From assembly GCF_000175615.1 (NCBI RefSeq), contig NZ_ACVO01000017.1:186001-250000 (forward strand): a DNA stretch of 64,000 nt, given 5' to 3'. The position numbers were made by a program, and so were the translations under genes. The notes under the pieces are model-generated. The model worked only from the letters and a program-made list of their open reading frames with translations. It was not told where the DNA came from and ran no database searches. Below are positions 31,472-39,946 of this stretch, in pieces; position 1 is the first letter of the stretch, and the number at the start of each line of letters is the position of its first letter. The DNA comes from Rothia mucilaginosa ATCC 25296 (lineage in GTDB: Bacteria > Actinomycetota > Actinomycetes > Actinomycetales > Micrococcaceae).

Positions 31472-31492
31472 GTTGAGCGAACTTTACTCAAC
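31472..31492 (-). promoter_or_regulatory. HAIR operator 2 (HspR site) at dnaK
   Basis: GTTGAGC-N7-ACTCAAC, a symmetric variant of the HAIR consensus, just upstream of the dnaK -35 box. Confidence 0.8.
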
Positions 31493-31997
31493 TTTTTTGT
31501 GTGGAGTGGCGTGAGGGGCGGGTTTTTTGGAGCTCTGGAGGGGTATTTTGCCGGCGATTTTGGGGCGGCGGCGAGGCGCGAATGGGCGGTTTTGCCGCGA
31601 AATTCCGCGGTTTTTTGGGCTGGGCGAGGGTGCAGCGAGGCTATTCAGCGCATGGCGGACACCGACGGGCACTCGGTGCGAAAAAATTTTTAAAAATCTT
31701 TAAAAAAGGGGTGGAAAACCCAAAAATTGGGGGTATGAGAGGCACCAAGAGAGTCCTATATAGGAGGTGCGGAGCGATTTTTGAGCCGGGAAGCTATACC
31801 TCTAGCAGCGTTGCTGGAGGTGCGCTTCGTGCAGGCGCCTCAGCTGCAGACACCCACCTGAGATCTCAGAGATTCGCCCCTCTAATATATGGAGAACCAA
31901 TCTGCAAGCTCCATTGCTCACTCCATGAAGGTATCTCCGCTTGTCCGACGCGCAATTCTTCAACCTTCACCTGTGGCTTGAGGTTACCCGTCTACCG
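31493..31997. other. Long intergenic region upstream of the first pentapeptide-repeat gene
   Basis: About 500 bp between the dnaK operators and the promoter of the first repeat gene. The left part is GC-rich, then come runs of A/T near 31680-31720. Frames are open on the plus strand but have no start, ribosome-binding site or recognisable protein. I see no RNA gene. Confidence 0.4.
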
Positions 31998-32003
31998 TAT
32001 CCT
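31998..32003 (+). promoter_or_regulatory. Conserved -10 box of pentapeptide gene 1
   Basis: TATCCTG lies 40 nt before the start codon. The same TAT(G/C)CTG at 39-43 nt precedes all five paralogues. Confidence 0.5.
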
Positions 32004-32043
32004 GGTTACGACCATATCCTCTCAAAGTAGACAGGAGATTGCA

Positions 32044-34113
32044 GTGCCTCCCCAGGAAACACCCTCCAAGGAAAGTCCTGACCCAATTAATGTACTTATC
32101 TCAATCATAAAACCAGGATGGAAAAGGGCAGTTTTCCTTATTCTTCCCATCCTCGGACTGATGACTGTACACTTCATATACTATTCAGACCCTCCTTCTG
32201 CCTGCATTAATATAATTAGGCTATTCCTTTCCGCATTTACTGTTACATACATTGGGGTCAGTATCGGCGAAGCATATAAGAAAAAATCTGACATTGTAGA
32301 TTCATTTCAAAAAAATCAGCCTCAATTTTTTACAATAATTGTTGTTCTCGGCGGCGCACTCGCAATCTTAATTCCGATGATTATGAATGTTACAAAGCTC
32401 ATTGGAGATGGAGCTCCGCTAACAACTGCCTTGCTTGGCATTACGGGTGGAGTTATTGCCATATTCGGATACTACAAAACCCACCAGAAAAGTGAACTTG
32501 AAAAAGAGCAGCTAGACATCCAAAAACAAAAAGATAAACGAGACTATATACGCCAACTTCATGACTCTTATAACGACCGTTTCGATAAGGCTGTTACAGA
32601 GCTTCATGGCGCTGATGTGAAGGCTGCTTATACAGCCGTTCCCAAACTAGCTAAACTTGCCGATGCCTGGTTAGATTACGAAGACCTCAGTAATAATACG
32701 GAAGAACTGGAGAAGCTAAAAAAGAAGGCGAAGAAAGAAGCTCAAACAATTATAAACATTCTTTGTAAGTACATACAGACCATTCCCAATAATTACACCG
32801 ATGAACAACTGGAAAAATTTGATTCCCTCTCAGAATCAGATAAAAAAGCCCTTGCACATGAGGTCGACATTCGTCTCCTTATTTTCTCCGAAATGAGCGA
32901 CCGGCTTAGCAAAAGTACCGCGGAGAATGGTGCCATATCCACTATCCACAACATATGGAATGAATTCACCTTCAATTTCAATCGAGCTCCAATATTCTAT
33001 CCCCTAAACAATATTACATTTAAAAACACAAACTTTTCCGAAGCAAAGTTCTACAACGCCGAATTCTCAAATTCATTTTTCAACGGGGATACTAGATTTG
33101 ATTCTGCCGTATTTGAAGGCAAATCCGATTTTACCTATATTTCTTTTAATGGCAATATTAATCTTGACAACTCTGAGTTTACAGGAGAAACAACCTTCAA
33201 ACACATAAATTTCTCGCAAAATTTAAGTTGCATTGGGGGCACTTTCCATGGCGGGCTAAAAATAAAGGATTCATCCATCATCGGAGATGCATATTTCAAT
33301 GATTCCACATTTGAATTTTTAGAAGTTTCGGATACAACATTCCGAAGGAAGGCAGACTTTACTGCTTCGGAAAGCCAAACCACTTGCTTCCACAGAACAA
33401 TATTCTACAACGAAGCAATTTTTAAAAAAATGACTTTCGGAATCTCCCTACTACAATTAGTTACGTTCCAGAATTCTGCAAACTTCCAAGATGTCACATT
33501 TACAGATATCGCATCATTTAGTTCCACAAAATTTAAAAATAATACCAATTTTATGAATGCTGAATTTTACAAATCTGCCGGATTTAACTATATCACTTTC
33601 ACCGGCCCAGCTTCTTTCGTCAATTCAACCTTTAACGACGTAGCGAATTTTTCGGGAGCAACCTTCAAAGATAAATCATTCTTTACTGAAATTAATTTTT
33701 ACGGCGATGCCAATTTTGAAGGTTCAACCTTTGAAGGAAATACTAGTTTCAATGAGTCACTTTTTGATAAAAAAGCAGATTTTACATCCTCAAATTTTAG
33801 AGGTAAATCAGAGTTTATAAAAACCACCTATAATCAAGGAGCTAGCTTCATAAATTCACAATTTGCAGCATCGCCTCCTTTATTTTCAGGATACATATAC
33901 AATAACACTAAAGAAGATTGGTTTAATTATGAATCAATTTTCTCAGAACTGGTCGACCCAAAAAATTATATTTTTGATATTTCACCTGAAAGTCAACAAA
34001 AATTAGAAACCAAGAAAATCAGATTTAATGAAAATATATTTGTCCTACCTGTTGGGGGAGATTTATATGACCCCGAGTGTCCTCCGATCTGGGACGACGA
34101 AGATATTTATTAG
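32044..34113 (+). CDS. Membrane pentapeptide-repeat protein 1 (AT-rich)
   Basis: A 689-residue protein; GTG 32044 follows GACAGGAG. About four hydrophobic helices (residues ~28-46, 56-75, 94-112, 122-143) precede a charged coil (KSELEKEQLDIQKQKDKRDY), a helical domain (RFDKAVTELHGADVKAAYTA), then a long pentapeptide-repeat region from ~365 to ~620 with Phe at the centre of each unit (NTNFSEAKFYNAEFSNSFF). The C-terminal domain ends IRFNENIFVLPVGGDLYDP, a divergent version of that in the paralogues. The gene is much more AT-rich than paralogues 2-5, suggesting a different origin. Function unknown. Confidence 0.85.
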   Translation: MPPQETPSKESPDPINVLISIIKPGWKRAVFLILPILGLMTVHFIYYSDPPSACINIIRLFLSAFTVTYIGVSIGEAYKKKSDIVDSFQKNQPQFFTIIVVLGGALAILIPMIMNVTKLIGDGAPLTTALLGITGGVIAIFGYYKTHQKSELEKEQLDIQKQKDKRDYIRQLHDSYNDRFDKAVTELHGADVKAAYTAVPKLAKLADAWLDYEDLSNNTEELEKLKKKAKKEAQTIINILCKYIQTIPNNYTDEQLEKFDSLSESDKKALAHEVDIRLLIFSEMSDRLSKSTAENGAISTIHNIWNEFTFNFNRAPIFYPLNNITFKNTNFSEAKFYNAEFSNSFFNGDTRFDSAVFEGKSDFTYISFNGNINLDNSEFTGETTFKHINFSQNLSCIGGTFHGGLKIKDSSIIGDAYFNDSTFEFLEVSDTTFRRKADFTASESQTTCFHRTIFYNEAIFKKMTFGISLLQLVTFQNSANFQDVTFTDIASFSSTKFKNNTNFMNAEFYKSAGFNYITFTGPASFVNSTFNDVANFSGATFKDKSFFTEINFYGDANFEGSTFEGNTSFNESLFDKKADFTSSNFRGKSEFIKTTYNQGASFINSQFAASPPLFSGYIYNNTKEDWFNYESIFSELVDPKNYIFDISPESQQKLETKKIRFNENIFVLPVGGDLYDPECPPIWDDEDIY

Positions 34114-34131
34114 ATGTATCTAGAAGATTCT

Positions 34132-34177
34132 TTTGGGCGCATCATTTCCCTGATTTAGGGCAAATGGTGCGCCCAAA
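34132..34177 (+). terminator. Terminator of pentapeptide gene 1
   Basis: The arms TTTGGGCGCA and TGCGCCCAAA enclose a second partial stem. Confidence 0.7.
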
Positions 34178-34203
34178 CTGCACCTTTTATATCCCCTCTC
34201 CCC

Positions 34204-34209
34204 TATGCT
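34204..34209 (+). promoter_or_regulatory. Conserved -10 box of pentapeptide gene 2
   Basis: TATGCTG, 39 nt before the ATG, within CCCCTATGCTG. Confidence 0.5.
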
Positions 34210-34248
34210 GGATATAAGCCAGCACCGGAGCAGGAAGGGCACACCGCC

Positions 34249-35895
34249 ATGAACCTCAACAAACTCTTCACCGCGCTGCGGCAACGCAAAAACACCCCGG
34301 CGCACAACCAACAGGCCGGGCGGCACGAACGCTACACGCACGCCCTCGAACAATTCCTCGACGGGCACCAGCCCGCCGTACGCCTCGGCGGGGCGTACAC
34401 GCTCGCGAACCTCGCAGACGAGTGGCTCACCGACGCGTCCCTCCCCGAGCAGGTGCGCCGCGCAGAAGCCCAAGCCATTATCGACGCGCTGACCGGGTGC
34501 ATCCGCACGCCCTACCCCCTCGCGCAGAAGCGGCAGGTCCTAGAAGCAGACGAGGCCCCCGAAAGGTACGAAGGCGACTTTGAGCGCGATCAGGAGGCAC
34601 TACGCGAAGAGCAGCTGGTGCGCCGCACGGTCTTCATGGAGTTCAGCCGCCGCCTCGCCGCAATTACCGAGAACAACAAGACCGGCGACAGGGGAAGCAA
34701 GCACGCAGTGCCGTCGGTATCGCCCATGTGGGCGGATTTGCGCTTCGACTTTGGCGGCGCACCCATCTTCTACCCGCTACGGCAACTGCACTTTCAGAAT
34801 GCCGACTTCGCCTCCGCAACCTTTTACGGCCCGGCAGATTTCTTCGGCGCGACCTTCCACGGTGACACCAGCTTCTCGGCAGCACAGTTCACGGCTGACG
34901 CTTCCTTCCACGGCGCGAATTTCAACGACTGGGTGGGCTTCAGCGCCGCGCACTTCGCAGGCTCGGCAACTTTCAGCGGGGCTCATTTTGCGGACGTGGC
35001 AAGCTTCGCGACCGTAACCTTCACCGGCGAGACTGACTTCTCAGATGCGGTCTTTTCAGCTGTAGCTGACTTCGCAGTAGCCTCCTTCGAGTCCGATGCT
35101 AACTTCTCGCGTTTGAACACCGCAGGCATAGCCAGCTTCGCGGCGGTCACCTTTGAGGGAAAGGCAGTGTTCACCGCCTCCACGTTCCACGATGAAGCGC
35201 ACTTCGCCGCGTCGGTCTTCAACCGCCCAGCGGTATTCTCCAAGTCGCTGTTCGGCGGGGCCGCACGCTTTGCCGGTATAGCCACCAAGCAGTCCGCAAT
35301 GTTCAGCAACGTACGCTTTGCGAGCGCGGCGGACTTTAGTGGGGCGTCCTTCACGCAGTACGAGGATTTTGGTGGGGCGCGGTTCGACGGCGACGCCATG
35401 TTCAGCCGGGCGTCTTTTATTGCGCTTCCGAGGACGCGCTATGAGATGGACTTCCCGCAGGGAGCGAACTTCGGTAACGCGACCTTCGCGCAGGATGCCG
35501 ACTTTAGTAAGGCGACGTTCACGGCACATGTCGGCTTCTACAAGGCGACGTTCGCGCGGGAGGTGAGCTTCAACGGGGCGAGCTTTGAGGGCGCCTACTT
35601 CGCGGATGCGACGTTCGGTCAGCGGGCAGATTTCAGGCAGACTAGCTTCGCGTACGTTGAGCCGTCCTTTGAGGCTTTGGAGAGGCGGCTGCAGAGGGCA
35701 CGGTTCTCGGCGCAAGCGGATCCGCAGGATTACCTGTTCGAGGTGCGCCCGGAGAGCCCGCACGGTTTCAGCTGCGGCGAGACGGAGCTTCTTAATAGAA
35801 CGTTCATTCTCCCTCTCGGTGCTGTGCTGTACGACCCGGATTCCTGGGACGAAGAGAAGCAGGACTACACCCGCCTCAGTGAGCCCGCACAGTAA
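34249..35895 (+). CDS. Soluble pentapeptide-repeat protein 2
   Basis: A 548-residue paralogue that lacks the N-terminal membrane helices. It starts with a basic segment and goes straight into the helical domain (RYTHALEQFLDGHQPAVRLG, then LADEWLTDASLPEQVRR and IRTPYPLA). The repeat region (~165-490) is built of A-x-F units such as ADFASATFYGPADFFGATF. The C-terminal domain FSCGETELLNRTFILPLGAV and the last residues DYTRLSEPAQ are nearly identical to paralogue 4. The ribosome-binding site is CAGGAAGGG. Presumably cytoplasmic, unlike its neighbours. Function unknown; a right-handed beta-helix fold is expected. Confidence 0.85.
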   Translation: MNLNKLFTALRQRKNTPAHNQQAGRHERYTHALEQFLDGHQPAVRLGGAYTLANLADEWLTDASLPEQVRRAEAQAIIDALTGCIRTPYPLAQKRQVLEADEAPERYEGDFERDQEALREEQLVRRTVFMEFSRRLAAITENNKTGDRGSKHAVPSVSPMWADLRFDFGGAPIFYPLRQLHFQNADFASATFYGPADFFGATFHGDTSFSAAQFTADASFHGANFNDWVGFSAAHFAGSATFSGAHFADVASFATVTFTGETDFSDAVFSAVADFAVASFESDANFSRLNTAGIASFAAVTFEGKAVFTASTFHDEAHFAASVFNRPAVFSKSLFGGAARFAGIATKQSAMFSNVRFASAADFSGASFTQYEDFGGARFDGDAMFSRASFIALPRTRYEMDFPQGANFGNATFAQDADFSKATFTAHVGFYKATFAREVSFNGASFEGAYFADATFGQRADFRQTSFAYVEPSFEALERRLQRARFSAQADPQDYLFEVRPESPHGFSCGETELLNRTFILPLGAVLYDPDSWDEEKQDYTRLSEPAQ

Positions 35896-35936
35896 AACCT
35901 AGCTCTCCCCCGCCGTCGGGGAAGCCCCACACGCAG

Positions 35937-35976
35937 ACCCCGCCCGCACATCCAGCGCTGGCGGGGTTCTTGCTTT
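35937..35976 (+). terminator. Terminator of pentapeptide gene 2
   Basis: ACCCCGCC and GGCGGGGT arms followed by TCTTGCTTTT. Confidence 0.75.
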
Positions 35977-36011
35977 TGACCAGCAACCACCCAAGCCCAA
36001 CAGCTTTACCT

Positions 36012-36017
36012 TATGCT
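36012..36017 (+). promoter_or_regulatory. Conserved -10 box of pentapeptide gene 3
   Basis: TATGCTG preceded by AGCTTTACC, 40 nt before the ATG; the block is shared with gene 4. Confidence 0.5.
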
Positions 36018-36057
36018 GAGTATGACCCGCCCCTTTCAACGATGACAGGAGAACCAC

Positions 36058-37722
36058 ATGCATCTAGCACCCAGCACCGCGTGGGCTTGGCTGATAGCTT
36101 GCGCAGTCGTCATTCTGTTTTTCCCGCTCGCCGCGCAGTTCGGCAACTTCAAGGGGAAGCTGTCTAGCTTCCGCACCTGGGTTTGGGCTATCGCGCTCTT
36201 GGGCATTGTCGCGGCGGGTTTTATGCCTTTCACCTTTGACCCTGGCATCGCCAATTTTGAGGTTCAGCCGTTCATTTTCTTCATCACCGGTACCCTGCTG
36301 GGTGTTCTCTTTCTTGGGGAGTTCCACCGCATGAACGCCCAGAAAAAGCTGGAACACCCCCAGCGGGTGCACGCCAAGCGCCATACCCGTTACAGCAAGG
36401 CAGTTGAGCATCTGGCGTATCCGAACCCGGCAGTCCGTGCGAGTGCCGTCAGCACGCTTGCAGGTCTGGTGGATGAGTGGCTCGCTGACGAGCAGCTCAG
36501 CGTTGAGGCGCGGCAGAAGGAGGGGCAGGTCGTCGTCAATGCCCTCTGTGCTTATGTTCGTTCGCCGTTCGCGCGGGCGTTCAAGGCAGAAGCTTTTGAA
36601 TCCGATACGCCGCCCGCTAACTATGCGGGTGATTTCGCTACGGATCTGGCGGCTTTTCGTGGTGAGCAGGATGTTCGCCGCAGCGTCTTCGTTGAGATGA
36701 GTAAGCGTAGTAGCACCCTTGCTGAAAATGAGAAGGGCGAGGTGACGGTTGTCCCCGGCGCATGGAGCGGCTTTGAGTTCGATTTCAGCCGGGCGGTTGT
36801 CTTCTATCCTCTCGACGGTCTGACTCTTGAGAACGCCGACTTCTCTGCGGCGAGGTTCTGCAACGGCTCGGATTTCAGCGAGGCGGCTTTTGTGGGAACC
36901 GTGGATTTCAGCCGCGCAACCTTCGGAGAGATTGCGGGGTTTGGTGACGCGACCTTTGCAGGCGAGGGGAACTTCGGTCACGCAACCTTCACTCAGAACG
37001 CAGACTTCGGCGGAGCGTCCTTCATTCAGAATGCGCATTTCGACGGCGTGAAGTTCATGCAGAAGGCGCATTTTGGCGGGGTGAAATTCACCCAAGATAC
37101 GAACTTCAGTGGGGCAGCCTTCATCCAGAATGCTAGTTTTGGCGGGGTAAATTTTGCTCAGAACGCAGACTTCAGCTGGGCTGTGTTCGCTCAAAACGCG
37201 CACTTCGTCGGGGCCGTTTTCAGTCAGATTGCAGACTTCAATGGGGCAACTTTTACCCAAGATGCCCGCTTCAGTGAGACGGCTTTCGCGCAGGTCGCAC
37301 GCTTCAAATGGGCGACTTTCACGCAAACCGCTGACTTTAGTGAGGCGGCTTTTGCCCAAGGTGCAGATTTCAGTGAGGCTACCTTTGAGGCTGACGCTGA
37401 GTTCTACGGAGCGTCCTTTATGGGCGTTGCAGATTTCTGCGATGTGTCTTTCGTGAAGAGCTCGCCGGTCTTCGTAGCTGAAGATGCTGAGTCGGGTGAG
37501 GTGTACCGGGCTCGGTTCGCTGCCCTGTCAGCCGGTTCAGAGCCTGCCGACCAGGAGGCGCATAACTTCGCGGTGTACGAGGGTAGCCAGCCTATTCCGC
37601 TGGGTACAGCCGGGCTGAACGGCGTGGGCTACCGCATCCCGGTCGGGGCGGTACTCTTCGATCCGGCGTCCTGGGATGCACGGCAGAAGGAATACACGCG
37701 TATGAGTGAGCCCGCGCAGTAA
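36058..37722 (+). CDS. Membrane pentapeptide-repeat protein 3
   Basis: A 554-residue protein. Three hydrophobic helices (AWLIACAVVILFFPLAAQF, WAIALLGIVAAGFMPF and FFITGTLLGVLFLGEF) are followed by a short basic coil and the helical domain (RYSKAVEHLAYPNPAVRAS, LVDEWLADEQLS, EEDVRR-like GEQDVRRSVFVEMSKRSS). The repeat region (~255-465) is regular, with decapeptide steps such as ADFSEAAFAQGADFSEATF. The C-terminal domain contains YRIPVGAVLFDPASWD. ATG 36058 follows ACAGGAG. Function unknown; likely membrane-anchored with the beta-helix in the cytoplasm. Confidence 0.85.
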   Translation: MHLAPSTAWAWLIACAVVILFFPLAAQFGNFKGKLSSFRTWVWAIALLGIVAAGFMPFTFDPGIANFEVQPFIFFITGTLLGVLFLGEFHRMNAQKKLEHPQRVHAKRHTRYSKAVEHLAYPNPAVRASAVSTLAGLVDEWLADEQLSVEARQKEGQVVVNALCAYVRSPFARAFKAEAFESDTPPANYAGDFATDLAAFRGEQDVRRSVFVEMSKRSSTLAENEKGEVTVVPGAWSGFEFDFSRAVVFYPLDGLTLENADFSAARFCNGSDFSEAAFVGTVDFSRATFGEIAGFGDATFAGEGNFGHATFTQNADFGGASFIQNAHFDGVKFMQKAHFGGVKFTQDTNFSGAAFIQNASFGGVNFAQNADFSWAVFAQNAHFVGAVFSQIADFNGATFTQDARFSETAFAQVARFKWATFTQTADFSEAAFAQGADFSEATFEADAEFYGASFMGVADFCDVSFVKSSPVFVAEDAESGEVYRARFAALSAGSEPADQEAHNFAVYEGSQPIPLGTAGLNGVGYRIPVGAVLFDPASWDARQKEYTRMSEPAQ

Positions 37723-37730
37723 TATCCAGA

Positions 37731-37760
37731 AGCCCCGCCACCTGAATGTGTGGTGGAGCC
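37731..37760 (+). terminator. Weak hairpin after pentapeptide gene 3
   Basis: CCGCCAC and GTGGTGG arms; the same place in gene 4 has a stronger version. Confidence 0.45.
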
Positions 37761-37817
37761 TTCGTACACGTGGTGGACGCTACCGAGTAGCTGCGTCGAA
37801 AAATAAAAATGGTGCGA

Positions 37818-37854
37818 AAAACCCCGCTGAGCTTGTAGGCTCTAGCGGGGTTTT
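37818..37854. terminator. Strong hairpin terminator
   Basis: AAAACCCCGCT and AGCGGGGTTTT arms with an inner GAGC/GCTC stem. A-run and T-run on either side make it usable from both directions. Confidence 0.85.
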
Positions 37855-38030
37855 CGAATCTTATCTACCCGGATTCGTTTATCGCTTTCCAGCGGCATTA
37901 CGCCATGTCTGAAATAAATAAATTTAAATTGGGTAGCAAAAATCCGCGGAATGTGTGTCATCTGCTAAAATCAGCAGTGACAACGCAATTCCGCGTTGCC
38001 TCTAATTGCATAGAGAGGAGGTGTACTCCT

Positions 38031-38138
38031 ATGGATAAGGACCATTTCTGGCTCCTCGTTGAACGATGGAGCAATATGGTTACCCTACTTCTTGGTCTGG
38101 TAGCGACTATCCAGTTCGTGGTTATCTGTCTTTTCTAG
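38031..38138 (+). CDS. 35-residue hydrophobic peptide (type I toxin-like candidate)
   Basis: A short gene with the very strong ribosome-binding site GAGGAGGTG. The peptide begins MDKDHFWLLVERWSNMV and ends in a hydrophobic helix (LLLGLVATIQFVVICLF), so it is a single-pass membrane peptide. The Shine-Dalgarno sequence is itself in a small hairpin (AGGAG-GTGT-ACTCCT, 38016-38030), and two further hairpins precede it (CTGCT/AGCAG; CAACGC/GCGTTG). A strong terminator follows within 12 bp. The size, hydrophobicity and sequestered start resemble type I toxins, but no antisense RNA could be shown. It could also be a small regulatory peptide. Confidence 0.55.
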   Translation: MDKDHFWLLVERWSNMVTLLLGLVATIQFVVICLF

Positions 38139-38149
38139 ACCATTCTTTC

Positions 38150-38200
38150 GTGGGGCTACCGGTGATGTTGCCGCATCGCTGGTGGCTCCACTTTTATTTT
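38150..38200 (+). terminator. Strong terminator of the small peptide gene
   Basis: A 17-bp stem (38150-38166 with 38175-38191, four G-U pairs) followed by TTTTATTTT. Confidence 0.9.
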
Positions 38201-38454
38201 ACTGTCATTGCACATAAGGACATTCCCTATATGCATGACCGTATACCTAATAATGTAGCGCATTTCTTAAGACATAACAACACGGCAACACTAATTACGT
38301 AGCCATTGCACCCACCGTGAGAAACAATGTCGGTCATTTTGAAAACTTCCATTCCTCACTGCCTGCCGCGGACAGCAGAAGCATCATCCGCGTAGCTCAA
38401 GCAGGCTGGCCCTCGTTGATGACCGGGCGCGACTCACGGCAAGCAGCTTTACCC
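38201..38454. other. Intergenic region before pentapeptide gene 4
   Basis: About 250 bp, AT-rich at first. No gene, RNA or repeat seen apart from the AGCAGCTTTACCC block at its right end. Confidence 0.4.
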
Positions 38455-38460
38455 TATGCT
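38455..38460 (+). promoter_or_regulatory. Conserved -10 box of pentapeptide gene 4
   Basis: TATGCTG preceded by AGCTTTACCC, 40 nt before the GTG start. Confidence 0.5.
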
Positions 38461-38500
38461 GGAAGGTGAACGTTCCTATCAGAGAGGACAGGAGAATCTA

Positions 38501-39826
38501 GTGCCCCGCAATAACGCATCATCCGCTCCAGAGAGCCCGGTAATCCCGAAAGCTCAGGAGAATCCTTGGTATATCCGGCACTTTATTAAGCTCCTCATTG
38601 GCTTTGGTCTGGGCGGCGGTGCAGTTGCGATTCTACTGCCTTGGATGTTGTGGTTTTTCTGCGGCATGAGCTCAGGCAGCTCAGATCAGCTGCGCCTGCA
38701 TCTGCTGTACGTCACTGGCGGCATTATTGCGGTTCTGACTCTTCTGCAGACTAACTGGAAGAATCAGGGCGACCGTCTCAAAATTGACGCCGATATCAAG
38801 AAGAATGAGCAGGACGCGGAGAAGAATGAACGCGACCATATCCGCCAGGTTCATGCTGAGCGTCGTAGCCGCTATACCAAGGCTGTAGAGCAGCTAGCTG
38901 ACGAGAAAGCGACTGTCCGTCTGGGCGGCATCTATACCCTCGTGGGTCTCGTAGATGAGTGGCTTGCTGACGACATCATCGACCCAGAAGAACGGCAGAA
39001 AGAAGGGCAGGTTATTATCAATAGCCTTTGCTCCTACATTCGTTCTCCCTTCCCTCTGGCGCTAAAGGCAGAAGTACTTGAATCCGATATAGAACCTACT
39101 GACTATGAGGGGAATTTCTCCAAGGACCAGGCGGCATTTCGCGAAGAACAGGACGTACGACGCAGTATTTTTGTTGAAATGAGCAAACGTAGTAGCGAGG
39201 CTATTTTGGATGATGATGGCAAGTTAATCGAAATTATTCCAGGAACGTGGAATAATTTTGATGTCAACTTCAGCCGAGCACCAGTCTTTTATCCCCTCAA
39301 TACCCTCACAATTGAGAAAGCTGATTTCTCAGGCGCAAAATTCTACACTGACGCAAAGTTCTTCGAATCATCCTTCATCGGGACTGCAAACTTTAACGAA
39401 ACGGTATTCACCAACAATGCAGACTTCAGCGCAACTGCCTTTACCGATACCTTACATTTCAACGAGGCAATATTCGCCAAAGCCGCAGAGTTCAACGGGG
39501 CTATTTTCACCGGCAACGCATTTTTCGCCGGGACGACATTCACCAGCAACGCAGATTTCAGGTCGTCGGTTTTCACTCAGTCTAGGCCAATCTTCGCTAT
39601 GGCTATATCAAATATAGGTTTGTGGAGAGCTAGGTTCTCTGCACAAACAGATCCAAAAGATTACATATTTGAGACTTCTCCCAATAGTACTCATAGCTTC
39701 TCGTGCGACACGGCAGAGCTTCTCAGCAGAACGTTCGTTCTCCCTTTCGGGGCCGTATTGTATGACCCGGACTCCTGGGACGAAGAGAAGCAGGACTACA
39801 CCCGTCTGAGTGAGCCCGCGCAGTAA
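38501..39826 (+). CDS. Membrane pentapeptide-repeat protein 4
   Basis: A 441-residue protein. GTG 38501 follows GACAGGAG as in the paralogues; an in-frame ATG at 38456 overlaps the promoter and is not used here. Two helices (LLIGFGLGGGAVAILLPWML and LLYVTGGIIAVLTLL) precede the coil KNEQDAEKNERDHIRQVHAE and the helical domain (RYTKAVEQLADEKATVRLGG). The repeat region is short (~275-385). The C-terminal segment FSCDTAELLSRTFVLPFGAV is nearly the same as in paralogue 2, pointing to recombination or recent duplication. Function unknown. Confidence 0.85.
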   Translation: MPRNNASSAPESPVIPKAQENPWYIRHFIKLLIGFGLGGGAVAILLPWMLWFFCGMSSGSSDQLRLHLLYVTGGIIAVLTLLQTNWKNQGDRLKIDADIKKNEQDAEKNERDHIRQVHAERRSRYTKAVEQLADEKATVRLGGIYTLVGLVDEWLADDIIDPEERQKEGQVIINSLCSYIRSPFPLALKAEVLESDIEPTDYEGNFSKDQAAFREEQDVRRSIFVEMSKRSSEAILDDDGKLIEIIPGTWNNFDVNFSRAPVFYPLNTLTIEKADFSGAKFYTDAKFFESSFIGTANFNETVFTNNADFSATAFTDTLHFNEAIFAKAAEFNGAIFTGNAFFAGTTFTSNADFRSSVFTQSRPIFAMAISNIGLWRARFSAQTDPKDYIFETSPNSTHSFSCDTAELLSRTFVLPFGAVLYDPDSWDEEKQDYTRLSEPAQ

Positions 39827-39832
39827 TATCCA

Positions 39833-39867
39833 GAGACCCCGCCACATCGGATGTGTGGTGGGGTCTC
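39833..39867 (+). terminator. Terminator of pentapeptide gene 4
   Basis: A 14-bp stem starting GAGACCCCGCCACA, one G-U pair, 7-nt loop. Confidence 0.8.
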
Positions 39868-39897
39868 TGCACATAACCAGGTCAGGAAAGTTTACGT

Positions 39898-39903
39898 TAT
39901 CCT
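39898..39903 (+). promoter_or_regulatory. Conserved -10 box of pentapeptide gene 5
   Basis: TATCCTG preceded by GTTTACGT, 43 nt before the ATG. Confidence 0.5.
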
Positions 39904-39946
39904 GATTGGTGGCCATTCCATTCAAAGAAGACAGGAAATCATATAG

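Noticed and set aside
31501..32043. N-terminal extension of pentapeptide gene 1
   Set aside because: The frame is open for 180 codons further, but GTG 32044 has the ribosome-binding site shared by the paralogues and the extension has no conserved features.
38066..38302. 78-codon open frame overlapping the small peptide gene
   Set aside because: It lacks a ribosome-binding site and runs through the strong terminator at 38150-38200.
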